NCBI GenBank assembly: GCA_036346225.1 | Contig: JARFIW010000139.1 | Coordinates: forward strand, 1,240,001 to 1,304,000 | Source of the DNA: Platerodrilus igneus | Taxonomy: Eukaryota > Arthropoda > Insecta > Coleoptera > Lycidae | Reading direction: 5' to 3' | DNA: 64,000 nt | Shown: piece after piece, positions 12,882-24,391 of the stretch | Numbering within the stretch: position 1 is the stretch's first letter | Layout: each line of letters opens with the position of its first letter | The notes under the pieces: generated by a model | What the model was told of the DNA's origin: nothing | The model's database searches: none | What the model saw: the letters and a program-made list of their open reading frames with translations, nothing else | Made by a program: the position numbers and the translations under genes

Positions 12882-13047
12882 ATCTATATCTATACTTATC
12901 ATCCCTATTATCTCACATACAATAAACTTATCATCCCTATTATCCTGACTCTTAAATATTGCTTCTTCTTCAGTCCCTACCCTTGTCTGTTTCTCATTTA
13001 TTATTATTTCCTTTTCTGCGGACAAACCAAACGATACTACCTTAAAA

Positions 13048-13629
13048 TTATAGATTTTTTCCCTCTACGGAAAATCCTGTGTACCTTCTAGAATCTTTGG
13101 GTAATGGAATCAGCCAGAATGAATTCCTTAAATCTAATTTACTAAAAACAAACTTGCCACTTAACCTCGTCAAAAGTGTGTCCATGGATGGTGGACAATG
13201 GAATTGCGGTTTGGTCCGTTGATTAATTTTTCGTGCATCTAAACATAAACGAATACTATCATCCTTTTTCTTAACCACCACCAACGGATTTATGAAATGA
13301 GTGTTTGAGACCTCTATTATGCCATCTTCCAACATTTTATTTAATTCTGCCTTCACCTGCTCCCGATATGCTGCTGGAATAGGATAAACCTTGGCGTTGA
13401 ACGGTTCTGAATTATCCATTTCCAACATGTGCTCATAGCCTGACGCTGTGCTTGCTTCTACCCCCACTAATTCTGCATGTTTTTGTAATAAAGCTTGAAC
13501 CTCTACTATCCTATCCTCTGGACATCTTATTGTGTTGATCTGTTTAACTCCATCACCCTCTACCTCTACTACATTAATACTCAACCCAGTGTCATCCTCT
13601 GTGAATTCATAACTGCCCTTCCATGGCAC
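13048..13629 (-). pseudogene. Ty3/gypsy reverse transcriptase, N-terminal fragment
   Basis: This 193-codon frame holds the start of a gypsy RT: the linker 'GYEHMLEMDNSEPF', 'AELNKMLEDGIIEVS', 'PLVVVKKKDD', 'RLCLDARKINQRT', and palm motif A FSKLDLRNSFWLIPL with its catalytic Asp. It stops right after 'YTGFSVEGKNL', where intact relatives continue into the F-x-x-x-P-FGL block. YxDD, RNase H and integrase are absent, so a deletion joins RT to the sequence just inside the 3' LTR near 13060-13090. Confidence 0.9.
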
Positions 13630-14051
13630 TACCCTATCCTAATCCTTACTACCTTCCTTTCAATATCTATCAAAACCCCTAACTGCATCATACAGTCAAC
13701 ACCTAAAATGCTCTGAAACTTCAGTCCAGGTACAATTACAAACTCCTGTTCACAGCTTAAACCTCCTATATTTATCCTAAGCACCACAACACTATTTACT
13801 ACAGCAAATTTCTTTTTATTTGGAGCTACTAAATGGCTACGCTTTATAGGCATAATTCTATCACAAACCTAATCCCTAATTTTGCTGACGAATTCCTCCG
13901 ATATTAAACTCGCCTCTGCCCCAGTATCAAGTAATACTTCTACATTATTCTCAAAAATTCCTATATTAATAATTGGCAAACATAATTTTTTCACAGTTTC
14001 TGGCTCTACTTCCTCCTCAATTTTGAAAAATTCACGTGGATGTTCATACAC
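13629..14051 (-). pseudogene. Retroviral-type aspartic protease, gypsy element (in-frame stop)
   Basis: The active-site motif VLLDTGAEASLISEEF lies near 13890-13940 and the second conserved block 'ILGVDCMMQLG' near 13670-13700. These are the two hallmarks of a Ty3/gypsy protease that would mature Gag-Pol. The two halves (14051-13869 and 13853-13629) share a frame but are separated by a stop codon near 13869, so the domain cannot be made in one piece. The RT frame starts at 13629 in another phase. Confidence 0.85.
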
Positions 14052-14536
14052 ATTTACACAGAAATCTAGTGGTCTGTCGCGTTCTAAAAATCCTGTCTCG
14101 TCCTGTTTTCTGTACTTGGTCCTGGTTGTCCTTCTACAACCTGTGCGTACGTCCTCCTCGTATTAATATCCGTGTCCCTGTCTCTATTCGGCGTGCTCGT
14201 CACAGTCCTGTTTACTTCCGGTAAACTGTTCTGTCTTGTGTAACTAGGTCTTGGCGTCGGTCCCCTAGTCGCACTATTGCTTCTGTATTCCTGTCCTCGT
14301 CGTTCCCAATTCAGTCGAAAATTTCTATTGTAGTCAGGCCGTCTCGGAAAATTCTGTGTCCTGTTGTCAAACCTAACCGTGTTAATGTTTCGTTCCCGTA
14401 CCTCTCTTGTCCGTCCTACACATACATCGTCATATCTCTATAAATATTCCAAAAATGTCTCACGTTCTGTAATGTTTTGTAAGGCCACGTGTTGTCTGAT
14501 TTCGAGTTCAAAATGTCGTGATAAGTATTTGATTAT

Positions 14537-14884
14537 TTATCTGTCCGTCAATGGTGGATTGAGTTGTTTGGCCACACTGTATTTGCGGATGGCATATTGT
14601 TCCCTAGAACCTGCAAACTCTCCCTTAAATTTTCTTGTAATCAAGTCGTCCCTAATCTGATCCTGTTTGTGATCACTCCAGTAATGCTGTAAAAATTTGT
14701 TTTTAAAGTCCTGATATGTGTCTATGTCCTGTCCTACTAAATTATACCATGCTTCCGCATTGTCTTTCAATAAAGCCTTTATCGTATTTGGTTTAGTCTG
14801 TTCGTCGAATAAATTTCCCACTAGATTTCTTACGCTATTAATAAAAATTTGTGGATTTACCTTGTTATCGCCATAAAATTTCAT
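14537..14884 (-). pseudogene. Gag capsid-like part, gypsy element
   Basis: A 115-codon frame (MKFYGDNKVNPQIFINSVRN...) with the composition of a gypsy Gag capsid region. It has an 'AEAWYNLVG' helix, 'YQDFKNKFLQHYW' and an Arg/Gln-rich end. The pattern W(Y/F)..., F...F...Y/F W is the usual retrotransposon Gag signature. No zinc knuckle was found in the ~480 bp between its stop and the protease, where the frame is broken by several stops. It continues the Gag coding region 14881-15498 after a frame change. Confidence 0.7.
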
Positions 14885-15498
14885 ATGTTGGTCGAATGAT
14901 ACGCCACCTGTATAAAATCTGGGACCATCCCCGTTAAACTTGACATGTTGTATTTAATACTACCAACTTCGGGTTCTACCTTGCCTAACTGATCCCTACA
15001 CGAGTCCGTTACTTCAGTCATTTTTATATTTATCTCTTCTTTACAAAAAATGCGTACTTCGGACCTTAAATGTCCCATTTGCTGTCGAAGACCTGTAATG
15101 TTTTTCTCATTTCTATCAACCCTACTTTCTACTTCCCCCATTTTCACGGTAAGACTATTTTTAAACTCTGTAAATTCTTTAGTAGATTGCTCAATTTTCC
15201 CGCTTATCTGCTCTAATTTTCGGTTGGACTCCTCCCTCGCTCTATTCGATTTTTCCCTAGCTCTATTAGATTCATCGCTTAGCTGTTCTAATTTTCTCTT
15301 GGATTCCTTTCTAGCTAATCGCATTTCCTCTAACATTCTCATCATTAACTCATTTCCTGTTTCTCCTGACTCCGTCTTAGACTGATCCCTACTACCTCCT
15401 GCTTCTTCCTCCATTTCTGCTTCTGTCGTCTTAAATAAAGCACTATCACTGCTTCCTATTTCCACCCCTTGACTTCGAAGCCACTCTTTTCTCTGCAT
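14881..15498 (-). CDS. Gag N-terminal part (coiled coil), gypsy element
   Basis: A 205-codon open frame beginning MQRKEWLRSQ. Residues ~55-150 are a charged heptad-like coiled coil containing a repeated module (ESNRKLEQ / SNRAREKSNRAREESNRKLE), consistent with Gag self-association in the cytoplasmic particle. The frame ends near 14881 just as the next Gag piece opens in another frame, so the natural Gag is broken by a frame change near 14930. It lies immediately inside the 5' LTR, as expected for gag. The identification rests on position, coiled coil and linkage to protease/RT rather than on a unique motif. Confidence 0.7.
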   Translation of the reverse strand: MQRKEWLRSQGVEIGSSDSALFKTTEAEMEEEAGGSRDQSKTESGETGNELMMRMLEEMRLARKESKRKLEQLSDESNRAREKSNRAREESNRKLEQISGKIEQSTKEFTEFKNSLTVKMGEVESRVDRNEKNITGLRQQMGHLRSEVRIFCKEEINIKMTEVTDSCRDQLGKVEPEVGSIKYNMSSLTGMVPDFIQVAYHSTNI

Positions 15499-15648
15499 AC
15501 GTCACATTTTTCACCCCCACACACGCCTCCACACTTCTTTCACACACCTACAAAAAATATTCACACTCAGCTCTTAATTTCAGGGTCGTCAGTTTCCTGA
15601 AACAGTTACACACTATCTGAAATTCGAGCCCTCACGTTCTGGTCGGCA

Positions 15649-16093
15649 AGATTTGCTGTGATTCTCTTTCCGCTGATCGAATTGCCCCTCGTTCTGTTCC
15701 AAGAATTGCTGTAATTCACGCTCTACTTTTGAATTTCTTCTGATAATCGCCTCTTAACTCTTTCCTTCCGCCTCGGCTGCTCACATAGTTAAAACTTTCA
15801 TCCTCATTCATAACAAAAACAAACACATTCCTACCACAAACATCAACGTTAACTCTATTAACATTAATATTCACAATACATTAAAATTTCAAAATTATAT
15901 TTCAGCATCATAAAATTTCAAGTTCAAATTTGTCATCATTTTAATTTGCATCCAGAATTAGAGTCCTTGTGGGATGCATACTAATTAAGTTAACAATATT
16001 TGCAGACCTGAGTCTGAATAAAAGGGAGCATCTCCCACCCCTTTACGTTAATTTAACAGGTTAGTCTAATTGAGCTCAAAGACAGACCCAAAT
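15649..16093 (-). repeat. 5' LTR of the 12.4-16.1 kb gypsy element
   Basis: 445-bp partner of 12437-12881. It lies upstream of gag in the minus-strand reading direction, so it would have carried the element's promoter. Confidence 0.9.
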
Positions 16094-19003
16094 TTTCATC
16101 ATAATCCAAAACATAAACTTGATAAATACTCCTTTCTACTTATACCAGAAAATTTTACCTTAAAATTCAAAATTTGTTGTTTATGCAAACTTACTACTGT
16201 CCATCTTTATCAAACAAATTATAAAGATATTCAACACACACCAAAACATCTAAGATCGAACAACAATGCATAAGTTACCTGAAGGTTAATGCACTTGTGG
16301 CTCCAATGTACATCGTCCTTGCTAATCCCACCATTCCAGCTGGGTTATGTTTACGTCCTCGGATTTCAGGCCGCCTTTAAAATTTTTCTACACCACCATT
16401 CGTCTAAAAGGTTTCAGGGCTTATCAGGAACTCATCTATGTATATCTAAATCTTGTTTTGTGGATCCAATCACGTTTACGAATAACACTTAATTACTAAC
16501 ACTCCCGAAAAATAGCAATGAAATTCATAATACTTTCACGCTATACCAACACTGCATACTTCTATTTATTTATTTATCGTTACTAATTTGGATAATTGGT
16601 ACAGTAATACCCGCAAATATAACTAGACTTTATTACCTTTATCTATCTTCTCTAAGTGCACTAATGCATAATAACTTGTATCGTAGCACGTAATCACCAT
16701 GTATTCTGCTTGAAGTATCAAATAAAATCAAAAATAAAGAGAGAGAAACTCCTATCAGCACGGGTTTATCTAATGGCTCGCTTGCAAGTCGAATTTGTTC
16801 CGCGACGGACGATTTTCAGAGATTCGCATTCTATTTTTCCTTCCGATGGCTCGGCACAGCGATTCTACTAAAATTTGCACTCGTCCGAGTTGAAATCTAA
16901 GAAATTTCCACACGCCTCGCAACACGTCCGCGAACAACTAATTTTACATAGAAATTGTTATGCTTCCACCGCTCATATTTGCATCCTATTTCAACCTTAA
17001 TCGCCAATCTAGTCTGTTAGTTCTATCTACAACCTGTGCTCTTGTTTTACATATTTCCCCTCATTTAACTACCAATGCATTCCCTCTCGCTTGTCTTTAT
17101 ACCACAAACTTGCTTTCTTCCTTGCACTCATATAGCTTAAAGCTTATCGACTATCATATACATCATTATTTTTGCAGGTGTTTTGAGTTCTAATACGCTG
17201 AAGGCTTTTACGTGACTTCCCCACGTCGTTATAATTTCTCGATAGCTTTAGTACTTGGAAAGATTAAATTAAATACAAGTTGAACATTTTAACTCGGCTT
17301 CTTTTTATAGAAAGCGTCCAGTGAATAATCTAAACCCCTTATTTTTAACGAAATGAATAAATTTTTATGCTCTAATGAAATTCTACATTACTTCCTTCTA
17401 CACGTTGATTATGATTATATACAAACCCTACATTCTAATTGAATGATTTAAATCTACACCGTAGGCCTTTAATTAAGCGTACTATTTTCCACTGCTTTAA
17501 TATACAGGGTGTTTAACATTATCTATACAATATAAACCCTATGTTTAGAAGTAAATGACGAATTTATCCAATATACCTTTAAATGAAGCGTAATATTACC
17601 CAAAGCTTCCTTATACACGGTGATTAAAATTATTTGATGTCGCTTATTAATTTTCTACCCTGGTCTAAATTAGAGTAATATATATTTCTATGTAATTTGT
17701 AGGTTAGGATTAGCTATATAGATCAAAAGACAATTTAGGGTAGGCTAACGTGTGTAAATACCATTTATTGGAAAGTTAAATAGGTGTCTTAAAAATCTAG
17801 TGTAACGATTAATTAGTTTAGAGTAGGAACTTAGAGTTAATTTTATTTCAACTTCAGCTTTGCCGGTATTTGCAAGCCATTTTCATAATATTTTGGGAAC
17901 AGAAACAATTAATGTTATGTATTTATCATAAATGTCAATTCATTAGTGTACAGTGTAACGATGCAGCTTTAATCAGCGTATAATAGTCAAAAAGCTTTTT
18001 CAATTTACTTTAGCGTAAGATCAATAATTTTAAGAGCATAATTTTAATGAAGTAGAAACATTAATTTAGTATCGTGTAACGTATGTAAATATTGTAGGGG
18101 ATAATTTAGCGTAAGATAGAAAGAGATAGTTTCTGAGTATAAAAGTGTTTTCGATAAACAAAACTTTACGGTTACGATAGGTATGTTCTGGGTAACGATC
18201 TATTTCAACGAGCTTTGTAAACAAGCTCAGAATAGGATCAATAGTTTCTACGAATAGAAATAGACGTTAAAGCAACCAGGGATCGATATGAAAACAAAGA
18301 CAGAGTGTTTTAGCATATAAACGAGGAAGATAAAATTTGTTAGGTGTTGGGTTAAATAGGAAACAAGGATAGATCCGAGGCTATAGCTAGGAATGAGATG
18401 GAAAATGTTTGTATAAGATATCGATTTAAAGAGGATAAGAATTAAGGAAGAAAGCGTATTAGATCGGGTATTATTAAGAGTAAGACAGATGTAGGGTTAT
18501 ATTATTTAGGAATGGTGAATTGTTTCAACGACTGATTTAGCGTGCATTTGAGAAACAAAGAAGAGTAATTGGACTTCACAAGTAAGAGTGAGACGTGAGA
18601 CAGTTTAAGATTAAGAGAGGTATATATGATAGGGATTCGTAAACAAAACATGAGAAAGAAAGTTTTTGGTTGTAAGATAGAGGTTTGTCTCACTTGTAGG
18701 GCGTGAATCTAATAAGAATTAATGTCAGTTGAGGTTAGTTTCGGGGAAGCGACATAGCCGTTGGACGGCTGGAACTTATTTTAGCGGAAATTTATTGTGT
18801 TCAAGTGTCAAGATTCCGGGATTTTCAAAACCGTTGATGTTTGCTTACAAAATTACGAAGAATTATTAAAGGTTAACTTGGAATTTTCAAAATTTTGTTT
18901 CGGTTCTGACTTTGAGTTTTGAAAAGTGTTGCAACGGCTAGGAGGTTACCAAAAAAGCTAGTTTATGTGGGTGAATTGTGAGATAGGGGGGTACTTTTGG
19001 GTC

Positions 19004-19011
19004 TATATAAA
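19004..19011 (+). promoter_or_regulatory. TATA-box-like element
   Basis: TATATAAA preceded by a G-run (18986-18991) and followed by a pyrimidine-rich segment at 19031-19050. No clear TCAGT initiator lies 25-35 bp downstream, so a role as promoter (perhaps of an unrecognised LTR) is only suggested. Confidence 0.3.
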
Positions 19012-20911
19012 CACCAGGAGGTGGTGAATGGCTTTCTTCTTTCCTTCGCTTGTCATCAACCTTAATACAAGTAGTAGTCAAAATTATTCAGTGTTTTTAA
19101 GAAATTGTTATTTATAATTACACACACAAGTAGGTGTGCTGTAGTACTTGACGTTTAGAAAATCTTGAAGTACGTTTAGAAATAAAAGCGAAGCTTATCA
19201 AAGTCATGTAAGTACTGACTACAATTTACTTTGGTTATTGACGTTTGCAACGCGTCCTAAAATGAATTAGCGATTGTTAATGCATCGACTAGTGGTTTGC
19301 TGATGGTGTATGGAACAGTTGAGGGGTTTGGAAAGTTTAGAGGCATCATCGATGGTTAGTTGGAGCTATTTGGATAGTTGAGTGCTGACAGGAATGGTGT
19401 GATTCAACCTGGAAGCGGTTCCATAACTTGTAGTCATTGTCGAGTGCAACATCATCAATAGTTGGATTGCAGATACATGCGCTGTAATGTTTTCTAAGTA
19501 ACTGGTTTTTATAAAAACATTGTTGTTGAATTTATTTGATGTGTTTTAACGTTTTGTGCTTTTGGAGTGCATTTTTATGAATTTGATGGACCTAAGCATT
19601 TATTGAACTTTATAATTAAATGAGAATATGCTTGTTCCGTTTTTGTAAATAATTTATAGTTAGGATTTATTATTACTTGAGCTTGTTGGTTGTTCTAAAT
19701 TCGGCGCGGTAGATTAAATTTTTGTTAGTCTAAATTTCCCCAATGCGTTTATCTATGCACGTTAACATGTGTGAATGGTGAACGTTCTGTCAGTGAGCGG
19801 ACGCAACAATTATCGATTGGAATATTTAAGAACCTCGCTCAAGTATCGCAAAGAAGCTCGTCGCCGAACGAGTGTCGTAGAAGTCGCATATCGTCGCTTA
19901 TACAAGGCGCTTGGAATGGTATCGTACAAACCGCAGTCGCAGAGAGTCGTATAGTGTCGTCTTGTGAATTGTTCACCCCGCTTTGTATCTGAACCGCTTT
20001 GTATATGTGCCGCGTCGAGTTTTGCACGCTAATTGCTGCTAATTGGATGATCCGCTCTGATGAACCGCCCTTGTTACTTGTGTTGCAAGCTGTTAATTGG
20101 TTCCAACGTTCTTTCATCTTTATGCCGCATTATTCAGGTGAGTGCTAATAATAAACGCTGCTTTGTTTGTTTGTGTTGTTGATGAACATTAATTATTTTG
20201 CTTATTAAACCACCCTTAAATTATACAGTCCATTTTAAATCTCGCCTTTGAGCTTTTCGAAATTACGCCGCATTTTATAATGCTTATGTAGAGATCGATA
20301 TTTAAAATAATTGTATAAAGGTTTATGTACAAAGTAAAGGGACTTTTTGTTGTTGCTGTGCTATAATTTGGCACACATGTTTATAATAATTGTACTGTGA
20401 TCTGATATTAAGACATGGGTTAAAGTCCCGTATGAAGTTAGACCACTTACTTTAAATAGGGTATTCTCTATAATGAGAAAATTTTGATCTAACAACATTT
20501 TTGAAAGTGAATTGTTTCCTAATCGAAAATATGTAAAGTTTTGGAAATAGTAATTTTTTGTGTAAATAGAATGTGATGAATTTTTGTAGTTGCGTTTTTT
20601 TTTTTATAGGATTGTAGGGAAGTATTTTCCAGATTGCAGCAAGGTTGCAGTTAGGTAAGGTTTGATTTTCAGCAGACCAAGTAAGCATACAAGGTAAATT
20701 CGCAAGATTTATGGTAAACCCGCTGAGCAGCCGAGGTAAGCTACAGGACTTTATGAGACCCAATTCGTGGGGCACGATTCGCCCAGCTAAACTACATAAC
20801 AATATGTTGACCCAACGGTGGTGCTAGAGTCAACTGACCCTATTTTCAAGAGAGATCCCGTAACAATATGACTTTCCAACCGTGTAACTTTGAACAAGAG
20901 CTATACCTCGT

Positions 20912-20915
<4 letters not shown>

Positions 20916-20961
<46 letters not shown>
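20916..20961. repeat. TA dinucleotide microsatellite
   Basis: Uninterrupted (TA)n of about 46 bp. Confidence 0.97.
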
Positions 20962-20963
<2 letters not shown>

Positions 20964-21369
20964 TGTGATAAGGGATTATTTAAGGGTGTATTTTATAGCT
21001 AAGGTCGTGCAGGAATTAGAAATCATAATAGGAAGCAGAAAACTGCATTTATTTAGGAAAAAATTGAGTAATTAGGATAGTTTGTAAATAGATAGCATTC
21101 AACACCCTCTATATAGAGTACAAGTAGTTTTAAGCGACGCAAATAGACACATCTTAGGACAAAAAGACGCATAGTTAGCATAGAAATAAGTAATACATGC
21201 ATTAAGTAGATAACGAATATTTAACACCCTGTATATAGAATTTTAGTTAATATAGGTAGTGCAAATAACGATATTTTCAGTGGAAGCACACGTATTTATA
21301 AGTAAGCATAACAAATGTAATTAAACACGCATTCAAAAAGGTTCCAATCAGTTATGACAATACGGAGAT

Positions 21370-23174
21370 TGTAGCAATTTTATTTTCCACCTAATATATA
21401 TATCTGTATAATCAATCCTTTTATTAAATATTAAATAATATAATACATTATAATGTTATCCAATCCACTTAATTTAATAATATCTATTGTCCAATAAATA
21501 ACTAGTATTTAGTTCATGTTAAAAGTTAAATTCTACGGAGACAATATAAAAGCTTTTGTTTGGTATCCTTCTTAAAGCCCCCTCTACTCAATAACTGCAA
21601 GGTAAATTGTTACTGGGTAGCAACAAGCTCGGCTGGTACTTCTAACACAGCTGGGGTTCAAGCAGGTCGATAATTGTTCTTAGGAGCGATGTCCGTGATT
21701 GATTTTTGGTGTTGGAAGCGTGCACGATGGAAGATTGCTCGTGGAAGCTATCTTCATAAATTGTTTTGGATGGTCCATTTGTTTGTTGAAACCAGTCGTG
21801 AAGAACGATGAAGTTTTTGTTAAAAGACCATTAGGAACATGTAACTTTGGGAATAATAATAATTTATTTTAAAATATATTGCAACGTAAATTATAAATAA
21901 GAAATTTTTCTGAATGGTATTCATGCGAAATTGAGGAAAACAATTCTATTCTTGTATAATATGGAATCACATATATAAATTTATTCAAGTTAATTACAAA
22001 CAACATCAGTTTTCTCGTGGTGAGAATTACTCCTGGAACATCTGTAAATTGAAACGCAGATAATGGAAGCCAAGTGACGTGTTTCTCGTGTATGCAGCGC
22101 AGCTGTTCGTTTGGAATGGAATTTTCCGTTGTCATCACATATGTCAGCTTTCAAGCAAGTATTTAGGTGCAAATTGGAGTTCTGGTATGTACAAAAAATT
22201 ATGTTCGTATGTTGTTTGAACTGTCGACGTAGTAACGAGATAAATTTTACTTTATCCGACTTGTGTTAACTTTGAACAGGTCAAAGACAGACCTCACTTA
22301 TATTTTTCGTAGTTATACGATATGAATCTGTAATTTGTTTCTACATAATTTTTTATTAACTCAATGAAACATCAGATGTCACTACTAATTAAATAAAGTA
22401 AATTCTTACAACTTTAATTTTTAGAAATCAAATCTTTACATTTGATATTTTATGAACAAGTTATCTGTAATTATTTACTGTGAAATTAAGGTAAATTTAC
22501 CATAATTAACGCTTTCTATAAATAAGCAATTTTATGCTTTGTCAATTTGTTACATAAACCTCATTACATATTAATTGGTACGGATATATTCAGTACCATT
22601 GTAATTAACTCTTTCTAATTTAAATTAACTTATAAAGGAAGACATATTTTTTGTAAAAAATTACATTATTGAATACCAGTTGAATAGATTCTTATTTTCG
22701 GACTAAAGACTATTTTTATTTAAGAGGAATGAAAGTCGATTCGGATTGTATTTAATTATTTTTGAGTTTGAATGCACAAACAGTGTTTTTCTTTGTTTAA
22801 TCTGTTCACAGGTGCAGTGCAGGATTGCTAAGGTCAAGGTCGAGCCATAAGGTAAGACACTTTAAAGATTAGGTGGTCTTTAAAATTATATAGCGGTTAT
22901 AGGAGAAAGGTTTCCGCATTAGCCTTGTACAAGGGACTTGTATTAGGTCTTCTCAGTATAAAAAATACGGTGGCGCCTTATTTTTATTATTAGTGGTTGC
23001 AATTACACCCCGACCCACAGCTCATTCTCTACCCAGAGCATATGAGTTCGACTAGCCGCTTTGCCTTTGAGATTTCCTCAACTTAGAGCCACCTTCCATC
23101 TTAATTTGCCGTGGGCTCCCTTTTTAATTATCGGAAATTCTCGTTAAACTAAAATCAGAATTTAAAAGGCTACA
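21370..23174 (+). repeat. 5' LTR (1805 bp)
   Basis: TG...CA ends. It matches 26822-28628 with only a few differences (for example 'cctggaac' versus 'gctggaac' near 22032, a 3-bp indel in 'atcag(aag)atgtc' near 22373, and 1-bp homopolymer indels). 1.8 kb is long for a gypsy-type LTR. Small open frames inside it are shared by both LTRs and have no recognisable product. Confidence 0.95.
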
Positions 23175-23358
23175 AATAGCGCCCAGCGTGTAGGCCTCGA
23201 TTGCTGTACCAATTGTATAAACACATAAAGTATAGGCTTCGATTGACTTTGGTTGTTTACACTTGTGGTTTGTAATTCATTTACCCTCAGATTGGTTTAG
23301 TCTATTGATGTTGTTGTTCAATTGAGTTTAATTTGTAATTAGTTAGTTAGTCTATTCC

Positions 23359-23612
23359 ATGATGGCTGAGACGTATCAAGTAGTTTATTTGCATAAAGAT
23401 GAGTTGGATTATGAATTGAGAATTCGTAAAGTGTTAGCAGCAGACCGATGCAGGATGAGAGGAAAATGTTAGGCCGATTATTAGTCAAAGAAACAACATT
23501 ACCTGATTTTATTTGTCAATTAGCTCTAACGGAAATTGATAGTATGTCAACATTAATAAAGTTGTGTAAGAAATTAAAAGAAGCTTTCTTATATGGAAAA
23601 ATTGTTCGATAG
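23359..23612 (+). pseudogene. Gag N-terminal remnant, long-LTR element
   Basis: It starts MMAETYQVVYLHKDELDYEL. An 'ELDYELRIRKV' helix near the N-terminus is the pattern seen at the start of many insect gypsy Gag proteins. The first frame hits a stop after 37 codons (near 23470). A second frame continues with Gag-like helical sequence (GRLLVKETTLPDF, EIDSMSTLIKLCKKLKEAF) to a stop near 23612. After this no further Gag, protease or RT is visible, so the internal deletion begins here. Confidence 0.55.
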
Positions 23613-23914
23613 GAATATTATTGCTCTTTTAGTCGCAGCTTGTAGTATTTCAGTGAATAATAATTCACAGTGTAGTTGATAATAGTGATTTGTATTTAGG
23701 TTTTTCTTCCATTTGTATTAGCTACAATAGTTGTTTGATAAATTTTTTATAGTAGAGATGATAGATGTTTATAATTTGGTACACTGGTTTTTACTGTCGG
23801 TAAACCGTTTCAAGATTGCTCTTGTGCATAGGCACGTTTTGTTTTGATATAATTTATTTTGATAGCAATTTTTGATTTATTTATATCCGCATTGCAACGC
23901 AGTATGTTAATTGG

Positions 23915-24160
23915 TTGTAAGTCTAAGTGAAACTTGTCGTCGTGGTTGGTCGGATTAGCAGTATGTCAGTCTAGACGAGACTTAGGAAAAGTCGGTCGCT
24001 CAGCATTACATTAGTCTAAACGAGACTCGAGGTAAGTTGTCACTCTAGCAATTTTGGCATCACTATTTTTGAGATTGGTGATGAGGTTATAATTTTTTGT
24101 TTATAAGTCTAGGTGAGACTCACAGAGGAGTTTGTCACCCTAGCAAGTTTATGCGTTGTG
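23915..24160 (+). repeat. Degenerate tandem repeat around 'gtctaRRYgaRac'
   Basis: Four spaced copies of 'gtctaagtgaaac/gtctagacgagac/gtctaaacgagac/gtctaggtgagac', each followed by 'gtc..tc..agca', at roughly 50-90 bp intervals. They sit between the gag remnant and the integrase, where pol should be. Origin unknown. Confidence 0.6.
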
Positions 24161-24391
24161 AAGTACTTTTGTCTATTTTGACAGTTTGATTTTGAGTAGT
24201 GTAAGAGTGTACTAGAACATTGATTTATTGTTATCCTAGATGGAAGGTTGAGAGTAATCTAAATTATAAATTTATTATGTTTAAAATTGTCTTTGTCTGC
24301 GAATTTAAAAGAAAAGGTGTTCTTAAAGTTTGAAGTTCATTGGTTTAATGTTTGAAATCATGTTGATAATTTAGTTGAGATCAAGTTAGAT

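Larger units (their letters stand above)
12437..16093 (-). mobile_element. Ty3/gypsy LTR retrotransposon with large pol deletion
   Basis: Two direct 445-bp repeats bound a minus-strand coding block in the order gag, aspartic protease, start of RT. The remaining RT, RNase H and integrase (normally ~2.5 kb) are missing between the truncated RT at 13048 and the LTR at 12881. The element is therefore only 3.66 kb and non-autonomous. No convincing target-site duplication was seen, and the LTR ends are not canonical TG...CA, so the boundaries could be off by a few bases. A PBS-like 'tgccgaccagaacg' follows the 5' LTR on the minus strand (next to 15648). Confidence 0.85.
16094..21369. other. Gene-free stretch
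   Basis: No open frame with recognisable similarity. 17.6-18.7 kb is visibly purine-skewed on the plus strand and contains recurring short motifs ('ttagcgtaagat' at ~18010 and ~18107, 'gtgtaacgat' at several places). 'tatacagggtgttTaa' near 17503 recurs in inverted orientation near 21218, and weaker copies lie near 17612 and 21100. A TATA-like site lies at 19004 and a TA array at 20916-20961. The stretch could hold an old, unrecognised transposon, but nothing firm can be named. Confidence 0.5.

Noticed and set aside
16070..16273. 67-codon frame at the LTR edge
   Set aside because: Half of it is LTR. The same LTR start gives a different frame at 12858, so it is not conserved.
19771..20117. 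Overlapping sense and antisense frames of 73 and 92 codons
   Set aside because: No family resemblance on either strand. The higher GC of this patch alone explains the open frames.
21869..22172. 60-89-codon minus-strand frames in the long LTR, repeated at 27321-27645
   Set aside because: They occur twice only because the LTR does. No motif or sensible start is present, and they run against the element's coding strand.
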